DNA from: Insolitispirillum peregrinum
GTDB taxonomy: Bacteria > Pseudomonadota > Alphaproteobacteria > Rhodospirillales > Rhodospirillaceae
Assembly (NCBI RefSeq): GCF_900156605.1
Contig: NZ_FTOA01000005.1
Span: forward strand, 410,984-474,983
Length of the DNA: 64,000 nucleotides
Reading direction: 5' to 3'
Each line of letters starts with the position of its first letter. Position 1 is the stretch's first letter. Under the pieces are notes generated by a model. It did no database searches. It saw only the letters and a list, made by a program, of their open reading frames with translations, and was not told the DNA's origin. A program made the position numbers and the translations under genes. Below are positions 30,373 through 39,877 of this stretch, piece by piece.

Positions 30373-31398
30373 GTGGCTGATTCCCGTTTTTTTGAAAACA
30401 AGGGGCCGTTTTCGGCGGCCTCTTTGGCACAGGCCGTTGGTGGTGAGCTAAAGGCGGACGATCCTGATGCGTTGATGCAGGATGTGGCACCGCTGTCAAC
30501 GGCGCAGGCCGAGCATGTCAGTTTCCTCGATAACCGCCAGTATATTGACCAGTTTACGGTCAGCAAGGCGGGGCTGGTGATTGTCCGCCCGGAATTTGTC
30601 GACCGTGCGCCCGCAGGGATGGCGTTGATTCTGACCAACGATCCGTACCGTGCTTATGCGGTGATTGCTGCCCTGTTCCACCCGCGTCCGGCGGTGGTGC
30701 CGGGGGTGTCTCCGCTGGCGACGATTGATCCTTCGGCCCGTCTGGGGACCGGGGTTGAAATTGCTGCCGGGGCGGTGATCGGGGCCAATGTCGAATTGGG
30801 GGATCATGTCAAAATCGCCGCCAATGTGGTGATTGGCGATGGCGTGATGATTGGCGCCCATTCGTCGGTCGGTCCCAATGCCACCATTACCCACGCCCTG
30901 ATTGGCACGCATGTCCATATCTATCCCGGCTGCTGCATCGGTCAGGATGGCTTCGGGTTTGCCATGGGGCCAAAGGGGCATCTGAAAGTGCCTCAACTGG
31001 GGCGGGTGATTATTGGCGATGATGTCGAAATCGGTGCGAACACCACCATTGACCGGGGTGCCGGACCGGATACGGTGATCGGCCCCGGATGCAGGATTGA
31101 TAATCTGGTCCAGATCGGGCACAACGTCGAACTCGGTGCTGGTTGTGTGCTGGTCTCCCAGGTGGGAATTTCGGGCAGCACCAAGCTGGGACGGGGCGTG
31201 GTAGTCGGTGGGCAGGCCGGTCTGGCCGGCCATCTGTCGATTGAAGATGGCGTGCAGATCGCAGGGCAGTCCGGAGTGATGCGGGATATTCCCAAGGGCA
31301 CTGCGGTGATGGGCTATCCAGCCAAGCCGATCAAGGAATTCTGGCGCGAAGTCGCTGCGCTGTCTGCTATGGTAACGCGCAAAAAGCGCACTGATTGA
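30373..31398 (+). CDS. lpxD: UDP-3-O-(3-hydroxyacyl)glucosamine N-acyltransferase
   Basis: Third step of lipid A synthesis: adds the N-linked hydroxyacyl chain from acyl-ACP. 341 residues, with an N-terminal uridine-binding domain (about 1-105) and a left-handed beta-helix of hexapeptide repeats. [10 protein letters not shown] carries the likely catalytic histidine. The start is GTG at 30373, two bases after the skp stop. fabZ follows after 19 bases. Confidence 0.96.
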   Translation: MADSRFFENKGPFSAASLAQAVGGELKADDPDALMQDVAPLSTAQAEHVSFLDNRQYIDQFTVSKAGLVIVRPEFVDRAPAGMALILTNDPYRAYAVIAALFHPRPAVVPGVSPLATIDPSARLGTGVEIAAGAVIGANVELGDHVKIAANVVIGDGVMIGAHSSVGPNATITHALIGTHVHIYPGCCIGQDGFGFAMGPKGHLKVPQLGRVIIGDDVEIGANTTIDRGAGPDTVIGPGCRIDNLVQIGHNVELGAGCVLVSQVGISGSTKLGRGVVVGGQAGLAGHLSIEDGVQIAGQSGVMRDIPKGTAVMGYPAKPIKEFWREVAALSAMVTRKKRTD

Positions 31399-31417
31399 GA
31401 AAGAGGGCATTGGGCCA

Positions 31418-31903
31418 ATGACGAAGGAAGAAGCCTCTCACGAGCAAGTGGCGGAGACCGGCGGCGAAGTGATCAATATTGATCGGATCATGCAGATGAT
31501 CCCGCACCGCTATCCGTTCCTGCTGGTGGACCGTGTGATTGATGTGCGCAAGGGCGAAAGCGCCATCGGCATCAAGAACGTTACGGCGAACGACAATTTC
31601 TTCCAGGGGCACTTCCCGCAGCGCCCGGTGATGCCCGGTGTGTTGATCATCGAGGCAATGGCCCAGACTGCGGCCATTCTGGTGGTGTCAACCCTGGGGC
31701 CGGATGCCGAAGGCAAGCTGGTGTATTTCATGAGCGTTGACAACGCCCGTTTCCGCAAGCCGGTCGGGCCGGGGGATCGCCTGGAACTGCACGTCTTCAA
31801 GGAACGCTCGCGCGGGAACGTGTGGAAATTCCGTGCCGAGGCGCGGGTTGATGGTACGCTGGTTGCCGAAGCAACCTATGCGGCCATGATTCTGGATGAT
31901 TGA
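31418..31903 (+). CDS. fabZ: 3-hydroxyacyl-ACP dehydratase FabZ
   Basis: Dehydrates 3-hydroxyacyl-ACP in fatty acid elongation and competes with LpxA for the same substrate. 161 residues. The conserved [13 protein letters not shown] and [20 protein letters not shown] blocks hold the catalytic histidine and glutamate. It has an N-terminal extension of about 20 residues. It overlaps the lpxA start by 8 bases. Confidence 0.97.
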   Translation: MTKEEASHEQVAETGGEVINIDRIMQMIPHRYPFLLVDRVIDVRKGESAIGIKNVTANDNFFQGHFPQRPVMPGVLIIEAMAQTAAILVVSTLGPDAEGKLVYFMSVDNARFRKPVGPGDRLELHVFKERSRGNVWKFRAEARVDGTLVAEATYAAMILDD

Positions 31904-32738
31904 TCCGACGATGGTAACGATCCACCCTACCGCTGTTGTTGACCCGGCTGCTCAGCTGGGTGCAAATGTTTCCATTGGTCCCTATGCCGTCATCGGGCCG
32001 AACGTGGTGCTGGGGGATGGCGTTACCGTCCAGTCCCATGTGGTGATTGATGGCCGCACCACCATTGGCGCGGGGACGACGATCTATCCGTTCGCCTCGA
32101 TCGGGCTGCCGCCGCAGGATCTGAAGTACAAAGGCGAAGCGTCGGTGCTGGAAATCGGCGCCAACTGCATCATCCGCGAGCATGTGACGGTCAATCCCGG
32201 CACCGAAGGCGGTGGCATGGTCACCCGGGTCGGCGACAGGGTGATGCTGGCCATCGGGTCGCATGTGGCACATGACTGTCTGATCGGCAACGGCTGTCTG
32301 GTGATGAACCATGTGCTGCTGGGCGGCCATGTGGTGATCGGTGATTATGCCGTGCTGGGCGGCGGCTCGGCGGTGCACCAGTTTGTGCGCATCGGCAAGC
32401 ACGCGATGATTGGTGGCCTGTCGGGGGTCGAAAACGACGTCATCCCCTATGGCACGGTGATGGGCAACCGCGCCCGTCTGGAAGGCCTGAACATTCTGGG
32501 TATGAAGCGTCGTGGCTTTGGTCGCGAAGACATTCATGCGGTCCGCAACGCCTACAAGATGCTGTTCCTTGACGCGGCTCAGGGTGTGATGGCCGAGCGG
32601 GTGGTGGCGGTCGAACAGACCTATGGTTCTGCCGAAGCGGTGCGGGACATTCTCGACTTCATTGGCGGACACTCTTCCCGCGCGTTGTGCCGCCCGGCCA
32701 CCGACGGCCATCAGGCCACCGAAGGCGATGCGGCCTAA
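31896..32738 (+). CDS. lpxA: Acyl-ACP--UDP-N-acetylglucosamine O-acyltransferase
   Basis: First step of lipid A synthesis. 280 residues: hexapeptide beta-helix for about 190 residues, then a C-terminal helical domain. [11 protein letters not shown] contains the catalytic histidine equivalent to His125 of E. coli. ATG 31896 overlaps fabZ; ATG 31911 is also possible and is more like other LpxA starts. It overlaps lpxI by 11 bases. Confidence 0.96.
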   Translation: MIDPTMVTIHPTAVVDPAAQLGANVSIGPYAVIGPNVVLGDGVTVQSHVVIDGRTTIGAGTTIYPFASIGLPPQDLKYKGEASVLEIGANCIIREHVTVNPGTEGGGMVTRVGDRVMLAIGSHVAHDCLIGNGCLVMNHVLLGGHVVIGDYAVLGGGSAVHQFVRIGKHAMIGGLSGVENDVIPYGTVMGNRARLEGLNILGMKRRGFGREDIHAVRNAYKMLFLDAAQGVMAERVVAVEQTYGSAEAVRDILDFIGGHSSRALCRPATDGHQATEGDAA

Positions 32739-33561
32739 GCTGGGGATTATTGCCGGTGGGGGCGACCTGCCGCTGAAGGCTGCCGAAGCCTGTCAGCGGC
32801 AGGGCCGCCCCTATTTTGTGCTGGCTCTGGACGGGTTCGCCGACCCGGCGTTGCTGACCAGCGGCCATCCGCTGGCGGTGGTCCGCATGGGGGCGGCTGG
32901 AAAGGGCTTTGGCATTCTGCACCAGCAGGGCGTGCAAGAGGTGGTGATGATCGGGCCGGTGCGCCGTCCGTCACTGGCCGACCTGCGCCCGGACTGGAAG
33001 GCAACCAAATTCTTTGCCCGTGTCGGCTTGCGGGCTCTGGGGGATGATGGCCTGCTGCGAAGCGTCATCCGCGAACTGGAAAGCGAAGGCTTTACCGTGG
33101 TGGGCGTCGAGCAGGTGCTGGGCGAGGAAATCCTCGCATCGGCAGGGGTGATGGGCTGCCATGCCCCCGACCAGCAGGCACTGGTGGATGTCGCTCGCGG
33201 CGTTGAGGTTGCCCTCGGGCTGGGCGTGCTGGACGTCGGTCAAGGCTGTGTGGTGCAACAGGGATTGGTTCTGGCCGTCGAAGCCATCGAGGGTACCGAT
33301 GCGATGCTGGCGCGCTGTGCTGGCTTGCGGCGCGATGGACCGGGCGGCGTGCTGGTCAAGGTTCGCAAACCCCAGCAGGAAGCCCGTGCCGATTTGCCTA
33401 CGATTGGCGTTAACACCATTACAGCGGCCCATGCGGCCGGCTTGCGCGGCATTGCCGTTTCCGCCGGGGGGGCGTTGCTGGTGAACCGGACGCAGACCAT
33501 TGCCCGCGCGGATGCCCTTGGGTTGTTCGTTCTGGGTGTCACCGGAGAGACTGCCCCATGA
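32728..33561 (+). CDS. lpxI: UDP-2,3-diacylglucosamine diphosphatase LpxI
   Basis: Hydrolyses UDP-2,3-diacylglucosamine to lipid X, the step done by LpxH in E. coli. LpxI (DUF1009) is the alphaproteobacterial replacement. 277 residues starting LGIIAGGGDLPL; the C-terminal half has GPGGVLVKVRKP and ADLPTIGVNT. ATG 32728 is chosen inside lpxA; the frame is open to 32623, but only the shorter form begins like the family. The stop overlaps lpxB (ATGA). Confidence 0.95.
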   Translation: MRPKLGIIAGGGDLPLKAAEACQRQGRPYFVLALDGFADPALLTSGHPLAVVRMGAAGKGFGILHQQGVQEVVMIGPVRRPSLADLRPDWKATKFFARVGLRALGDDGLLRSVIRELESEGFTVVGVEQVLGEEILASAGVMGCHAPDQQALVDVARGVEVALGLGVLDVGQGCVVQQGLVLAVEAIEGTDAMLARCAGLRRDGPGGVLVKVRKPQQEARADLPTIGVNTITAAHAAGLRGIAVSAGGALLVNRTQTIARADALGLFVLGVTGETAP

Positions 33562-34751
33562 CTGCTGCCCCATCCCGCCCGCCGCTGGTGTGCATCATTA
33601 CCGGCGAACCATCCGGCGACCTGCTGGGGGGGCGGCTGATGGATGCCCTGCGGCGGGCGACCGGCGGAACCGTCGACTTCATGGGCGTCGGCGGCGAAAG
33701 CATGGCCGCCCGCGGACTGGACAGCCTGATTGACCAGCGCGAGCTGGCGGTGATGGGCTTTATCGAGGTGGTGCCGAAAATTCCCCGCATCCTGCGACGG
33801 GTGCGCGAACTGACGCAAACCATTCTCGACCGCCGCCCGGATGTGCTGATTACCATCGACTCCTGGGGATTTACCAAGCGGGTCCATCGCTCGGTGCGGG
33901 CGGCGTCGGCTGCGGCAGGCTGGAAAGTCCCGCAGTTGCATTATGTCGCGCCGATGGTGTGGGCGTGGAAAGAAAAACGCGCCCGCGATGTGGCGCGAAC
34001 GGTCGATCACCTGCTGTGCCTGTTGCCCAATGAACCGGCCTATTTCGAGCGCCATGGCTTGCCGGTGACCCATGTCGGACATCCGGTGGTCGAAGGTGGG
34101 GCCGGGCAGGGGGATCGGACAGGTTTCCGCGCCAGCCATCATCTCGGCGATGACAGCCCGTTGCTGGTGGTTCTGCCGGGTAGCCGTCGCAGCGAAACCA
34201 GCCGGTTATTACCGGTGTTCGGTGAGGCGGTTGCCATTCTGGCCCGTCGCCATCCCGGCCTGCGGGTGGTGGTGCCAACGGTTGCCACCGTCGCCGATCA
34301 GGTCGAACAGCAGGTTCAGTCCTGGGCCGGAACGCCGGTCGTCCTGCGCGGGGAACAGGCCCGCTATGACACCTTTGCCGCCGGTGATGTGGCGCTGGCT
34401 GCATCGGGAACGGTCAGTCTGGAACTGGCGATGGCCGGGCTGCCGCATCTGGTGGCCTATCGTGTTGCGGCATCGACGGCCTGGCTGTTCCGCCGCCTGA
34501 CGTCGTTCCGCTATGCCAACCTGATCAATTATGTCCTCGACCGGTTTGTCATCCCCGAGGTCTTGCAGGAAGACTGTACCGCTCTTACCTTGGCCAACAC
34601 CATCGACACCCTGCTGACGGATGCATCTGTGCGCGCCGGGCAACGTGATGCCTTTGCCCAGGCGATGATGCTGTTCGGAGGCGGGGAAGGTTTGCCCAGC
34701 GACCGCGCCGCCCGCGTGGTGCTGGATGCCATTGCGTCAGGAGAGGGTTGA
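33558..34751 (+). CDS. lpxB: Lipid-A-disaccharide synthase
   Basis: Glycosyltransferase (GT19) joining lipid X and UDP-2,3-diacylglucosamine into the lipid A disaccharide on the membrane surface. 397 residues. ITGEPSGDLLGGRLM at the N-terminus, HYVAPMVWAWKEKRA in the middle and LAASGTVSLELAMAGLP near residue 280 are family blocks. It overlaps lpxI by 4 bases and the next gene by one, so the lipid A operon runs on without a break. Confidence 0.96.
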   Translation: MTAAPSRPPLVCIITGEPSGDLLGGRLMDALRRATGGTVDFMGVGGESMAARGLDSLIDQRELAVMGFIEVVPKIPRILRRVRELTQTILDRRPDVLITIDSWGFTKRVHRSVRAASAAAGWKVPQLHYVAPMVWAWKEKRARDVARTVDHLLCLLPNEPAYFERHGLPVTHVGHPVVEGGAGQGDRTGFRASHHLGDDSPLLVVLPGSRRSETSRLLPVFGEAVAILARRHPGLRVVVPTVATVADQVEQQVQSWAGTPVVLRGEQARYDTFAAGDVALAASGTVSLELAMAGLPHLVAYRVAASTAWLFRRLTSFRYANLINYVLDRFVIPEVLQEDCTALTLANTIDTLLTDASVRAGQRDAFAQAMMLFGGGEGLPSDRAARVVLDAIASGEG

Positions 34752-35155
34752 TGAGCTTTCAGTTTCTGCACACCATGATTCGCGTCTTTGATCTTGAAAA
34801 GTCGCTGGATTTTTATACCCGCCATCTGGGGATGACCCTGCTGCGCAAGCAGGACTATCCCGATGGCCGCTTTACCCTCGCCTTTGTTGGCTATGGTGAA
34901 GAAAAAGACCATACGGTGATCGAACTGACCCATAACTGGGATCAGGCGGAACCCTATGCGATTGGCTCGGGGTTCGGGCATCTGGCGCTTGGCGTGGCCG
35001 ACATTTACGCCACCTGCGACGGCTTGCGCGCCGATGGCGTGAAGATCATCCGCGAGCCCGGCCCGATGAAGCACGGCAAGACGGTGATTGCCTTCATCGA
35101 AGACCCCGACGGCTACAAGGTCGAACTGATCGAGCGCGCTTCTCAGCATGACTGA
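34751..35155 (+). CDS. gloA: Lactoylglutathione lyase (glyoxalase I)
   Basis: Converts the hemithioacetal of methylglyoxal and glutathione to S-lactoylglutathione. 134 residues, the short bacterial nickel-type length. Likely metal ligands are His in FLHTMIRV, Glu in VIELTHNW, His in GFGHLAL and Glu in VELIER. ATG 34751 overlaps the lpxB stop, with GAGAGGG upstream; a TTG at 34748 is less likely. It overlaps the DUF1491 gene by 8 bases. Confidence 0.95.
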   Translation: MSFQFLHTMIRVFDLEKSLDFYTRHLGMTLLRKQDYPDGRFTLAFVGYGEEKDHTVIELTHNWDQAEPYAIGSGFGHLALGVADIYATCDGLRADGVKIIREPGPMKHGKTVIAFIEDPDGYKVELIERASQHD

Positions 35156-35495
35156 GGCCCGCCTGAAGGCCCGCTTGTGGGTACAGGCCCTGATTCGCCG
35201 CTGCATGACGGAGGACATCTTTGCCGCCGTCGTGCGGGCGGGCGATCACGATGCCGGGGCGGTGCTGGTCAAGCTGAACCGCCTTGATGCTGGTGGTTGC
35301 ACTGTCTTTACCCAGATCAGGGATCGGGACGGACAGGCGGCATGGCTGCGGGGGACCGGCCCCGAGCCGGTCAGCGAAGCCTCCGCCGACGACTACATTG
35401 CCCGCCAGCTTCGCTATGACGAAGACCTGTGGGTGGTCGAAATCGAGGATCGCGCCGGACGGCACCCGATGGTCGAGCCGGTGATTGCCGGATAA
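35148..35495 (+). CDS. DUF1491 family protein
   Basis: 115-residue cytoplasmic protein of the alphaproteobacterial DUF1491 family; function unknown. It begins with RLKARLWVQALIRRCM and has the TVFTQIRDRDGQAAWLRGTG strand region typical of the family. It overlaps gloA by 8 bases and is the last gene of the envelope run before nikR. Confidence 0.8.
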   Translation: MTEARLKARLWVQALIRRCMTEDIFAAVVRAGDHDAGAVLVKLNRLDAGGCTVFTQIRDRDGQAAWLRGTGPEPVSEASADDYIARQLRYDEDLWVVEIEDRAGRHPMVEPVIAG

Positions 35496-35553
35496 GGTGC
35501 GGGTAAGCCGCAGGTGGCCCCTTCACCGAATTTCTTGCTTCAGGATCATGCCG

Positions 35554-36033
35554 ATGGATCGTTTTACGGTTTCCCTCGACGAGGACCTGCTGGCCCAGTT
35601 TGACCAGTACAGTCAGCGTCGTGGCTATAGCAACCGCTCGGAAGCGGTACGGGACATCCTGCGCCAGACGCTGGAGGCCGAGCGGTTGGGGGAGGTCGGG
35701 GATGGCGACTGCATCGCCTGCCTGTCCTACATTTACAATCACCACGAACGCGAACTGTCGCGGCGACTGACGCAGGTCAGTCATGCCCATCATGACCTGA
35801 CCCACACCACCCTGCATGTGCATCTGGATCACGACAACTGTATGGAAGTGGTGGTGTTGCAGGGGCAAACCGCTGCCGTGCGCCAGTTTGCCGATGCGGT
35901 CACCGCTGAAACCGGGGTCCGTCACGGGTCCCTGCATGCGGTGCCGGTCGAGCGGCAGGTCAGCGAAGACCACCATCATCACGACCACCCCGGCCACGAT
36001 CTTCCGCACGTTCACCATCGCCCGAAGACCTGA
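35554..36033 (+). CDS. nikR: Nickel-responsive transcriptional regulator NikR
   Basis: Ribbon-helix-helix repressor with an ACT-like metal-sensing domain. 159 residues: RFTVSLDEDLLAQFDQYSQRRGYSNRSEAVRDILR is the DNA-binding part, and the C-terminal LHVHLDHDNCMEVVVLQG carries the His, His, Cys nickel ligands. A histidine-rich tail (EDHHHHDHPGHDLPHVHH) is added, which may store or buffer metal. ATG 35554 is chosen; 35548 is an alternative. No nickel transporter or hydrogenase gene is nearby. Instead it precedes cobalamin genes whose upstream regions carry NikR-like half-sites. Confidence 0.93.
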   Translation: MDRFTVSLDEDLLAQFDQYSQRRGYSNRSEAVRDILRQTLEAERLGEVGDGDCIACLSYIYNHHERELSRRLTQVSHAHHDLTHTTLHVHLDHDNCMEVVVLQGQTAAVRQFADAVTAETGVRHGSLHAVPVERQVSEDHHHHDHPGHDLPHVHHRPKT

Positions 36034-36065
36034 TCCTGTAGGGATGGCCGTGCAGTAAAACGATT

Positions 36066-36111
36066 TCATACGATTTTCAAATATTTCATACGACGAGCGC
36101 ATGGTGTATGA
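36066..36111. promoter_or_regulatory. TCATAC/GTATGA half-site cluster before cobH
   Basis: TCATAC at 36066-36071 and 36086-36091 sits within two direct copies of ATTTCATACGA, and an inverted GTATGA lies at 36106-36111. The half-sites equal those of the NikR operator (GTATGA-N16-TCATAC), but the arrangement differs from the classical one. Confidence 0.5.
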
Positions 36112-36156
36112 CTGCCGCCTGAATGACAGGCTCCAGTTTGAACCAGAGGCTCCGAC

Positions 36157-36783
36157 ATGCTCGAGTATCTCCGCCGTGGCGATGATATCTATCGCCAGTC
36201 CTTTGCCATCATCAGGGCCGAAGCAAACCTGACCCGCATTCCTGCCGATCTGGAAAAGCTGGCGGTCCGGGTGGCCCATGCCTGCGGCATGCCGGACATC
36301 ATTGATGGCCTGATGTTCTCATTGGGGGCAGGGGAAGCCGGTCGGGCTGCGCTGGCCGCCGGAGCAGCGATCCTGTGCGACTGCCGGATGGTCGCCGAAG
36401 GCGTCACCCGTGCCCGTCTGCCTGCGGCCAATCGCGTTGTCTGCACCCTGAATGATCCCTCGGTGCCCGATCTGGCGCGGCAGATGGATACCACCCGTTC
36501 GGCGGCAGCTTTGGAGCTGTGGCGTCCGCAGTTGGCGGGGGCGGTGGTTGCGATTGGCAACGCCCCCACTTCGCTGTTCCATCTGCTGACCATGCTGGAT
36601 GCCGGAGCACCGCGCCCGGCGCTGATTTTGGGCTTTCCGGTCGGCTATGTCGGGGCGGCGGAGTCCAAGCAGGAACTGGCCGATGACAGCCGGGGCGTGC
36701 CGTTTGTGGCGGTCCGGGGTCGTCGTGGCGGCAGCGCGATGGCCGCTGCCGCCCTCAACGCTCTGGCGACGGAGGACGAGTAA
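36157..36783 (+). CDS. cobH: Precorrin-8X methylmutase
   Basis: Moves a methyl group from C-11 to C-12 of the corrin ring, giving hydrogenobyrinate. 208 residues. RVAHACGMPDI contains the catalytic histidine, and PTSLFHLLTML and GFPVGYVGAAESK are family blocks. The stop is followed at once by the cobI ATG. I see no cobalamin riboswitch upstream (36034-36156), only the TCATAC cluster. Confidence 0.95.
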   Translation: MLEYLRRGDDIYRQSFAIIRAEANLTRIPADLEKLAVRVAHACGMPDIIDGLMFSLGAGEAGRAALAAGAAILCDCRMVAEGVTRARLPAANRVVCTLNDPSVPDLARQMDTTRSAAALELWRPQLAGAVVAIGNAPTSLFHLLTMLDAGAPRPALILGFPVGYVGAAESKQELADDSRGVPFVAVRGRRGGSAMAAAALNALATEDE

Positions 36784-37518
36784 ATGGTGGCGGTCAAGGG
36801 ACGACTGTTCGGTTTGGGGGTCGGGCCGGGCGATCCGGACCTGATCACCGTCAAGGCATTGCGCTACCTGCAGTCGGCGGCGGTTGTTGCCTATCCGGTT
36901 GCCAAAGGCAAAAAAGGCAATGCCTTCAGCATTGTCGAAGGGTATTTGCAGGACTGGCAGATTCGCTTGCCACTGGTCTATCCGGTGACAACGGAAACAT
37001 TGCCGCCACCGTTCTGCTATGAAACCACCCTGCGCACCTTTTATGACCAGATGGCTGAAGAGATTGCCGTGCATCTGGAGGCTGGCCGCGATGTGGCGGC
37101 AATCTGCGAGGGTGACCCGTTCTTTTACGGCTCGTTCATGTACCTGCATGACCGGCTGGCCGACCGTTTTGAGACCGAGGTGGTGCCGGGTGTCTGCTCG
37201 ATGCTGGCCGGAGCAGCGGTACTGGGGGCTCCGCTGGTCTACCGCAACCAGACCCTGACCGTGTTGTCGGGGGTTCTGCCGGAACAGGAACTGTCCCGTC
37301 GTCTGGCGGATACCGGCGCGGCGGTGATCATGAAACTGGGTCGCAATTTTGCCAAGGCCCGCAAGGTGATCGAAGATCTGGGGTTGATGGGGCGGGCGCT
37401 GTATGTCGAACGTGCCACCATGAGCGCCCAGCGCACCCTGCCGCTGACCGAGGTGGTCGCCGACAGTGTGCCCTATTTCGCCATGATTCTGGTTCCTGGC
37501 CCGCGATGGGAAGCATGA
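36784..37518 (+). CDS. cobI: Precorrin-2 C20-methyltransferase
   Basis: SAM-dependent methyltransferase turning precorrin-2 into precorrin-3A. 244 residues. The tetrapyrrole methylase fold begins with [31 protein letters not shown] and VPGVCSML follow in the expected order. It starts directly after the cobH stop and overlaps the next gene by 4 bases (ATGA). Confidence 0.95.
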   Translation: MVAVKGRLFGLGVGPGDPDLITVKALRYLQSAAVVAYPVAKGKKGNAFSIVEGYLQDWQIRLPLVYPVTTETLPPPFCYETTLRTFYDQMAEEIAVHLEAGRDVAAICEGDPFFYGSFMYLHDRLADRFETEVVPGVCSMLAGAAVLGAPLVYRNQTLTVLSGVLPEQELSRRLADTGAAVIMKLGRNFAKARKVIEDLGLMGRALYVERATMSAQRTLPLTEVVADSVPYFAMILVPGPRWEA

Positions 37519-39161
37519 TGGCGGCGATCCTGATCCTCGGGCAGGGCAGCCTGCCAACGGCGCGACGTCTGCAAGCAGCCTTGCCGGAGGCGGTCATTTA
37601 CGGTCTGAAGGGGCGGGTAACCGGTGCCGACAGGGTCTATGACGGCTTCGGGGAGACCCTGCGGGAACTCTATCAGCGTGATGTGCCGATCATTGCCCTG
37701 TGTGCCAGCGGCATCATTATTCGCTCGCTGGCACCGTTGCTGCAAAACAAGCGGGTCGAGCCGCCGGTGCTGGCGGTGGCCGAGGATGGCAGCGCGGTGG
37801 TGCCACTGCTGGGCGGATTGCGCGGGGTCAATGATCTGGCGAGGCGGATCGGGGCGGCGCTGGGGCAGGCTCCGGCGATCACCACCACCGGCGAGGTTCG
37901 CCTGGCCCTGACGCTGGAACATCCGCCATCCGGGTACGTGCTGCGCAATCCGGCAGACGGAAAAGCCTTCATGTCTGACGTGCTGGCCGGGGAAACGGTG
38001 CGGGTGATCGGGCAGGCTCCGTGGCTGGCGGCCAGTCGTCTGGTTAATGATCCGAACGGGCGGTTGATTTTGCGGGTCACCACCGAAGACCATCAGCCGG
38101 AGGTGGGGGAACTGGTGTTCCATCCCCGCTCGCTGGTGCTGGCGGCCCGTGAGGTGAGCGACGACCTGCCGCAACAGGTGCAGGCGGCTCTGGCGGCGGA
38201 GCGGCTGGCGGTGCAGGCGGTGGCCTGTTTGCTGGTGCCGGTGGTCGCTGCCGGGCAGCCCGCCGCCCATCAGGCTGCGGCCCTGTTGGGCTGCCCGCTT
38301 CGTTTCGGTGACGCCGACCTGCCGGACGCCCGACACCATGGCCCGATTGCCATCGCTCAGGCATCTGACCCGACCGCCCTGTCCCTGCCGGGGCTGCGGC
38401 AAGGGCGGCTGGCGGTGATTGGTCTGGGGCCGGGGGCGGCGGACCTGATGGCCCCCGCCGTCAAGGACGAACTGCATCGTGCCGGGCATCTGATCGGCTA
38501 TGACCCCTATCTGCAGATGGCAGGCCCGTTCCGTCCGGATCAGGTGGTGCATGGCTCGGACAACCGGGTGGAAATGGACCGTGCCCGCCATGCCTTGCAG
38601 CTGGCGGCCGCTGGCGAGCGGGTGGTGGTGGTGTCATCGGGCGACCCCGGCGTCTTTGCGATGGCAACGGCGGTGATGGAAGCCTTGCATGCCTCCGATG
38701 ATCCGCTGTGGCATGGGGTGGATCTGGTTGTCTTGCCGGGTATTTCGGCAGCGCAGGCGGCGGCGGCGCGCGCCGGTGCGCCATTGGGGCATGATTTCTG
38801 TACCCTGTCGCTGTCTGACAACCTGAAACCGTGGTCGGTGATCCTTGATCGCCTGATCCACGCGGCACAGGCCGATCTGGTGCTGGCCCTGTACAATCCG
38901 TTGTCGCGGGCGCGACCGTGGCAACTGGGCGAGGCGCTGGAACTGCTGCGGCGATACCGGGCCCCGGAAACGGTGGTGGTGCTGGGGCGCGACGTTGGCC
39001 GTCCTGCCGAGGCGATGACCATCACCACCCTGCGCGAGCTGCATCCACAGCAGGTGGACATGCGAACGGTGGTGATCATCGGCTCGTCACTCACCCGCCA
39101 CTTCCCGCGCGGGGCTGGTGGGCAGTGGGCTTATACCCCGCGCTGGTATCCCAACCAGTAG
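37515..39161 (+). CDS. cobJ: CbiG/CobE-like domain fused to precorrin-3B C17-methyltransferase
   Basis: Two-part cobalamin protein of 548 residues. The first part (about 1-290) resembles CbiG: an N-terminal domain with [14 protein letters not shown], then a C-terminal CobE-like domain starting near [11 protein letters not shown]. The second part (about 300-548) is the CobJ methyltransferase, with [22 protein letters not shown] and [23 protein letters not shown]. CobJ methylates C-17 and contracts the ring. This fusion is known in other bacteria. ATG 37515 overlaps cobI. The 3' end overlaps the convergent cobK by 31 bases. Confidence 0.93.
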   Translation: MMAAILILGQGSLPTARRLQAALPEAVIYGLKGRVTGADRVYDGFGETLRELYQRDVPIIALCASGIIIRSLAPLLQNKRVEPPVLAVAEDGSAVVPLLGGLRGVNDLARRIGAALGQAPAITTTGEVRLALTLEHPPSGYVLRNPADGKAFMSDVLAGETVRVIGQAPWLAASRLVNDPNGRLILRVTTEDHQPEVGELVFHPRSLVLAAREVSDDLPQQVQAALAAERLAVQAVACLLVPVVAAGQPAAHQAAALLGCPLRFGDADLPDARHHGPIAIAQASDPTALSLPGLRQGRLAVIGLGPGAADLMAPAVKDELHRAGHLIGYDPYLQMAGPFRPDQVVHGSDNRVEMDRARHALQLAAAGERVVVVSSGDPGVFAMATAVMEALHASDDPLWHGVDLVVLPGISAAQAAAARAGAPLGHDFCTLSLSDNLKPWSVILDRLIHAAQADLVLALYNPLSRARPWQLGEALELLRRYRAPETVVVLGRDVGRPAEAMTITTLRELHPQQVDMRTVVIIGSSLTRHFPRGAGGQWAYTPRWYPNQ

Positions 39162-39877
39162 AGGGCTTCGGTGACGGTGGCCGCCGTTGCGGTCTCGGGG
39201 CGGCGCGGGCGATTGCGGATCACCACCCGTATCCCCAGCGCACGGGCGGCGGTCAGTTTGGCATCGGTCGGGCCGCCGCTGTTCTTGCACACAATGGTAT
39301 CAATCCGCTGGCCGGTCAGCAGGGCATGTTCGTCTGCCAGCGTGAACGGTCCCCGCGCCAGCAGGATTTCAGCCTGTGGAAAGGGTGGCATTGGGTCGGG
39401 GGGCTCGACTGACCGGATCAGAAACCATGGTCGCTCCAGTGTGGCGAAGGGGGCCAGTTCCTGCCGCCCGACGGCCAGCAAAACCCGCCGGGAATGATTG
39501 GCGACCACGGCGACCGCCTGCTGCCAGTCATCGACCTCATCCCACAGGTCTCCGTCCTGACGCCGCCATGCCGGGCGTTCCAGCCGCAGCAGCGGGACTC
39601 CCGCTACGGCACAGCCCGCCGCCGCGTTCCAGCCCATCCGCGAGGCAAAGGGGTGGGTACAATCGACCACGGCGGCAATCTTCTGCGCCGCTAGGTACCC
39701 GGCCAGACCCTCCGGCCCGCCAAAGCCGCCGATGCGGACTTCGCCAGCAGGCAGGCGCGGGGTGCCGGTCCGTCCGGCCAGCGAGGAAATCACCCGCACA
39801 CCGGGGCAGTCCACCAGAGCACTGGCCAGAGCATAAGCTTCGGTAATGCCCCCGAGAATCAGGATGTTACGGACCAT
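39131..39877 (-). CDS. cobK: Precorrin-6A reductase
   Basis: NADPH-dependent reduction of precorrin-6A to precorrin-6B. 248 residues starting MVRNILILGGITEAYALA; the conserved DCTHPFASRMGWNA and VCKNSGGPTDAKLTAA blocks are present. The ATG at 39877 lies within the upstream cobZB-like gene (11-base overlap), so it is the last gene of a three-gene leftward operon. It is convergent with, and overlaps, the cobJ end. Confidence 0.94.
   Translation of the reverse strand: MVRNILILGGITEAYALASALVDCPGVRVISSLAGRTGTPRLPAGEVRIGGFGGPEGLAGYLAAQKIAAVVDCTHPFASRMGWNAAAGCAVAGVPLLRLERPAWRRQDGDLWDEVDDWQQAVAVVANHSRRVLLAVGRQELAPFATLERPWFLIRSVEPPDPMPPFPQAEILLARGPFTLADEHALLTGQRIDTIVCKNSGGPTDAKLTAARALGIRVVIRNRPRRPETATAATVTEALYWLGYQRGV

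Noticed and set aside
30890..30920. Sigma-54-like TTGGCACGCATG inside lpxD
   Set aside because: It lies within coding sequence, and the -12 element reads TCC instead of TTGC.
36034..36156. Cobalamin riboswitch before cobH
   Set aside because: No B12-box-like core or long paired leader fits in 123 bases; only the TCATAC half-sites are present.
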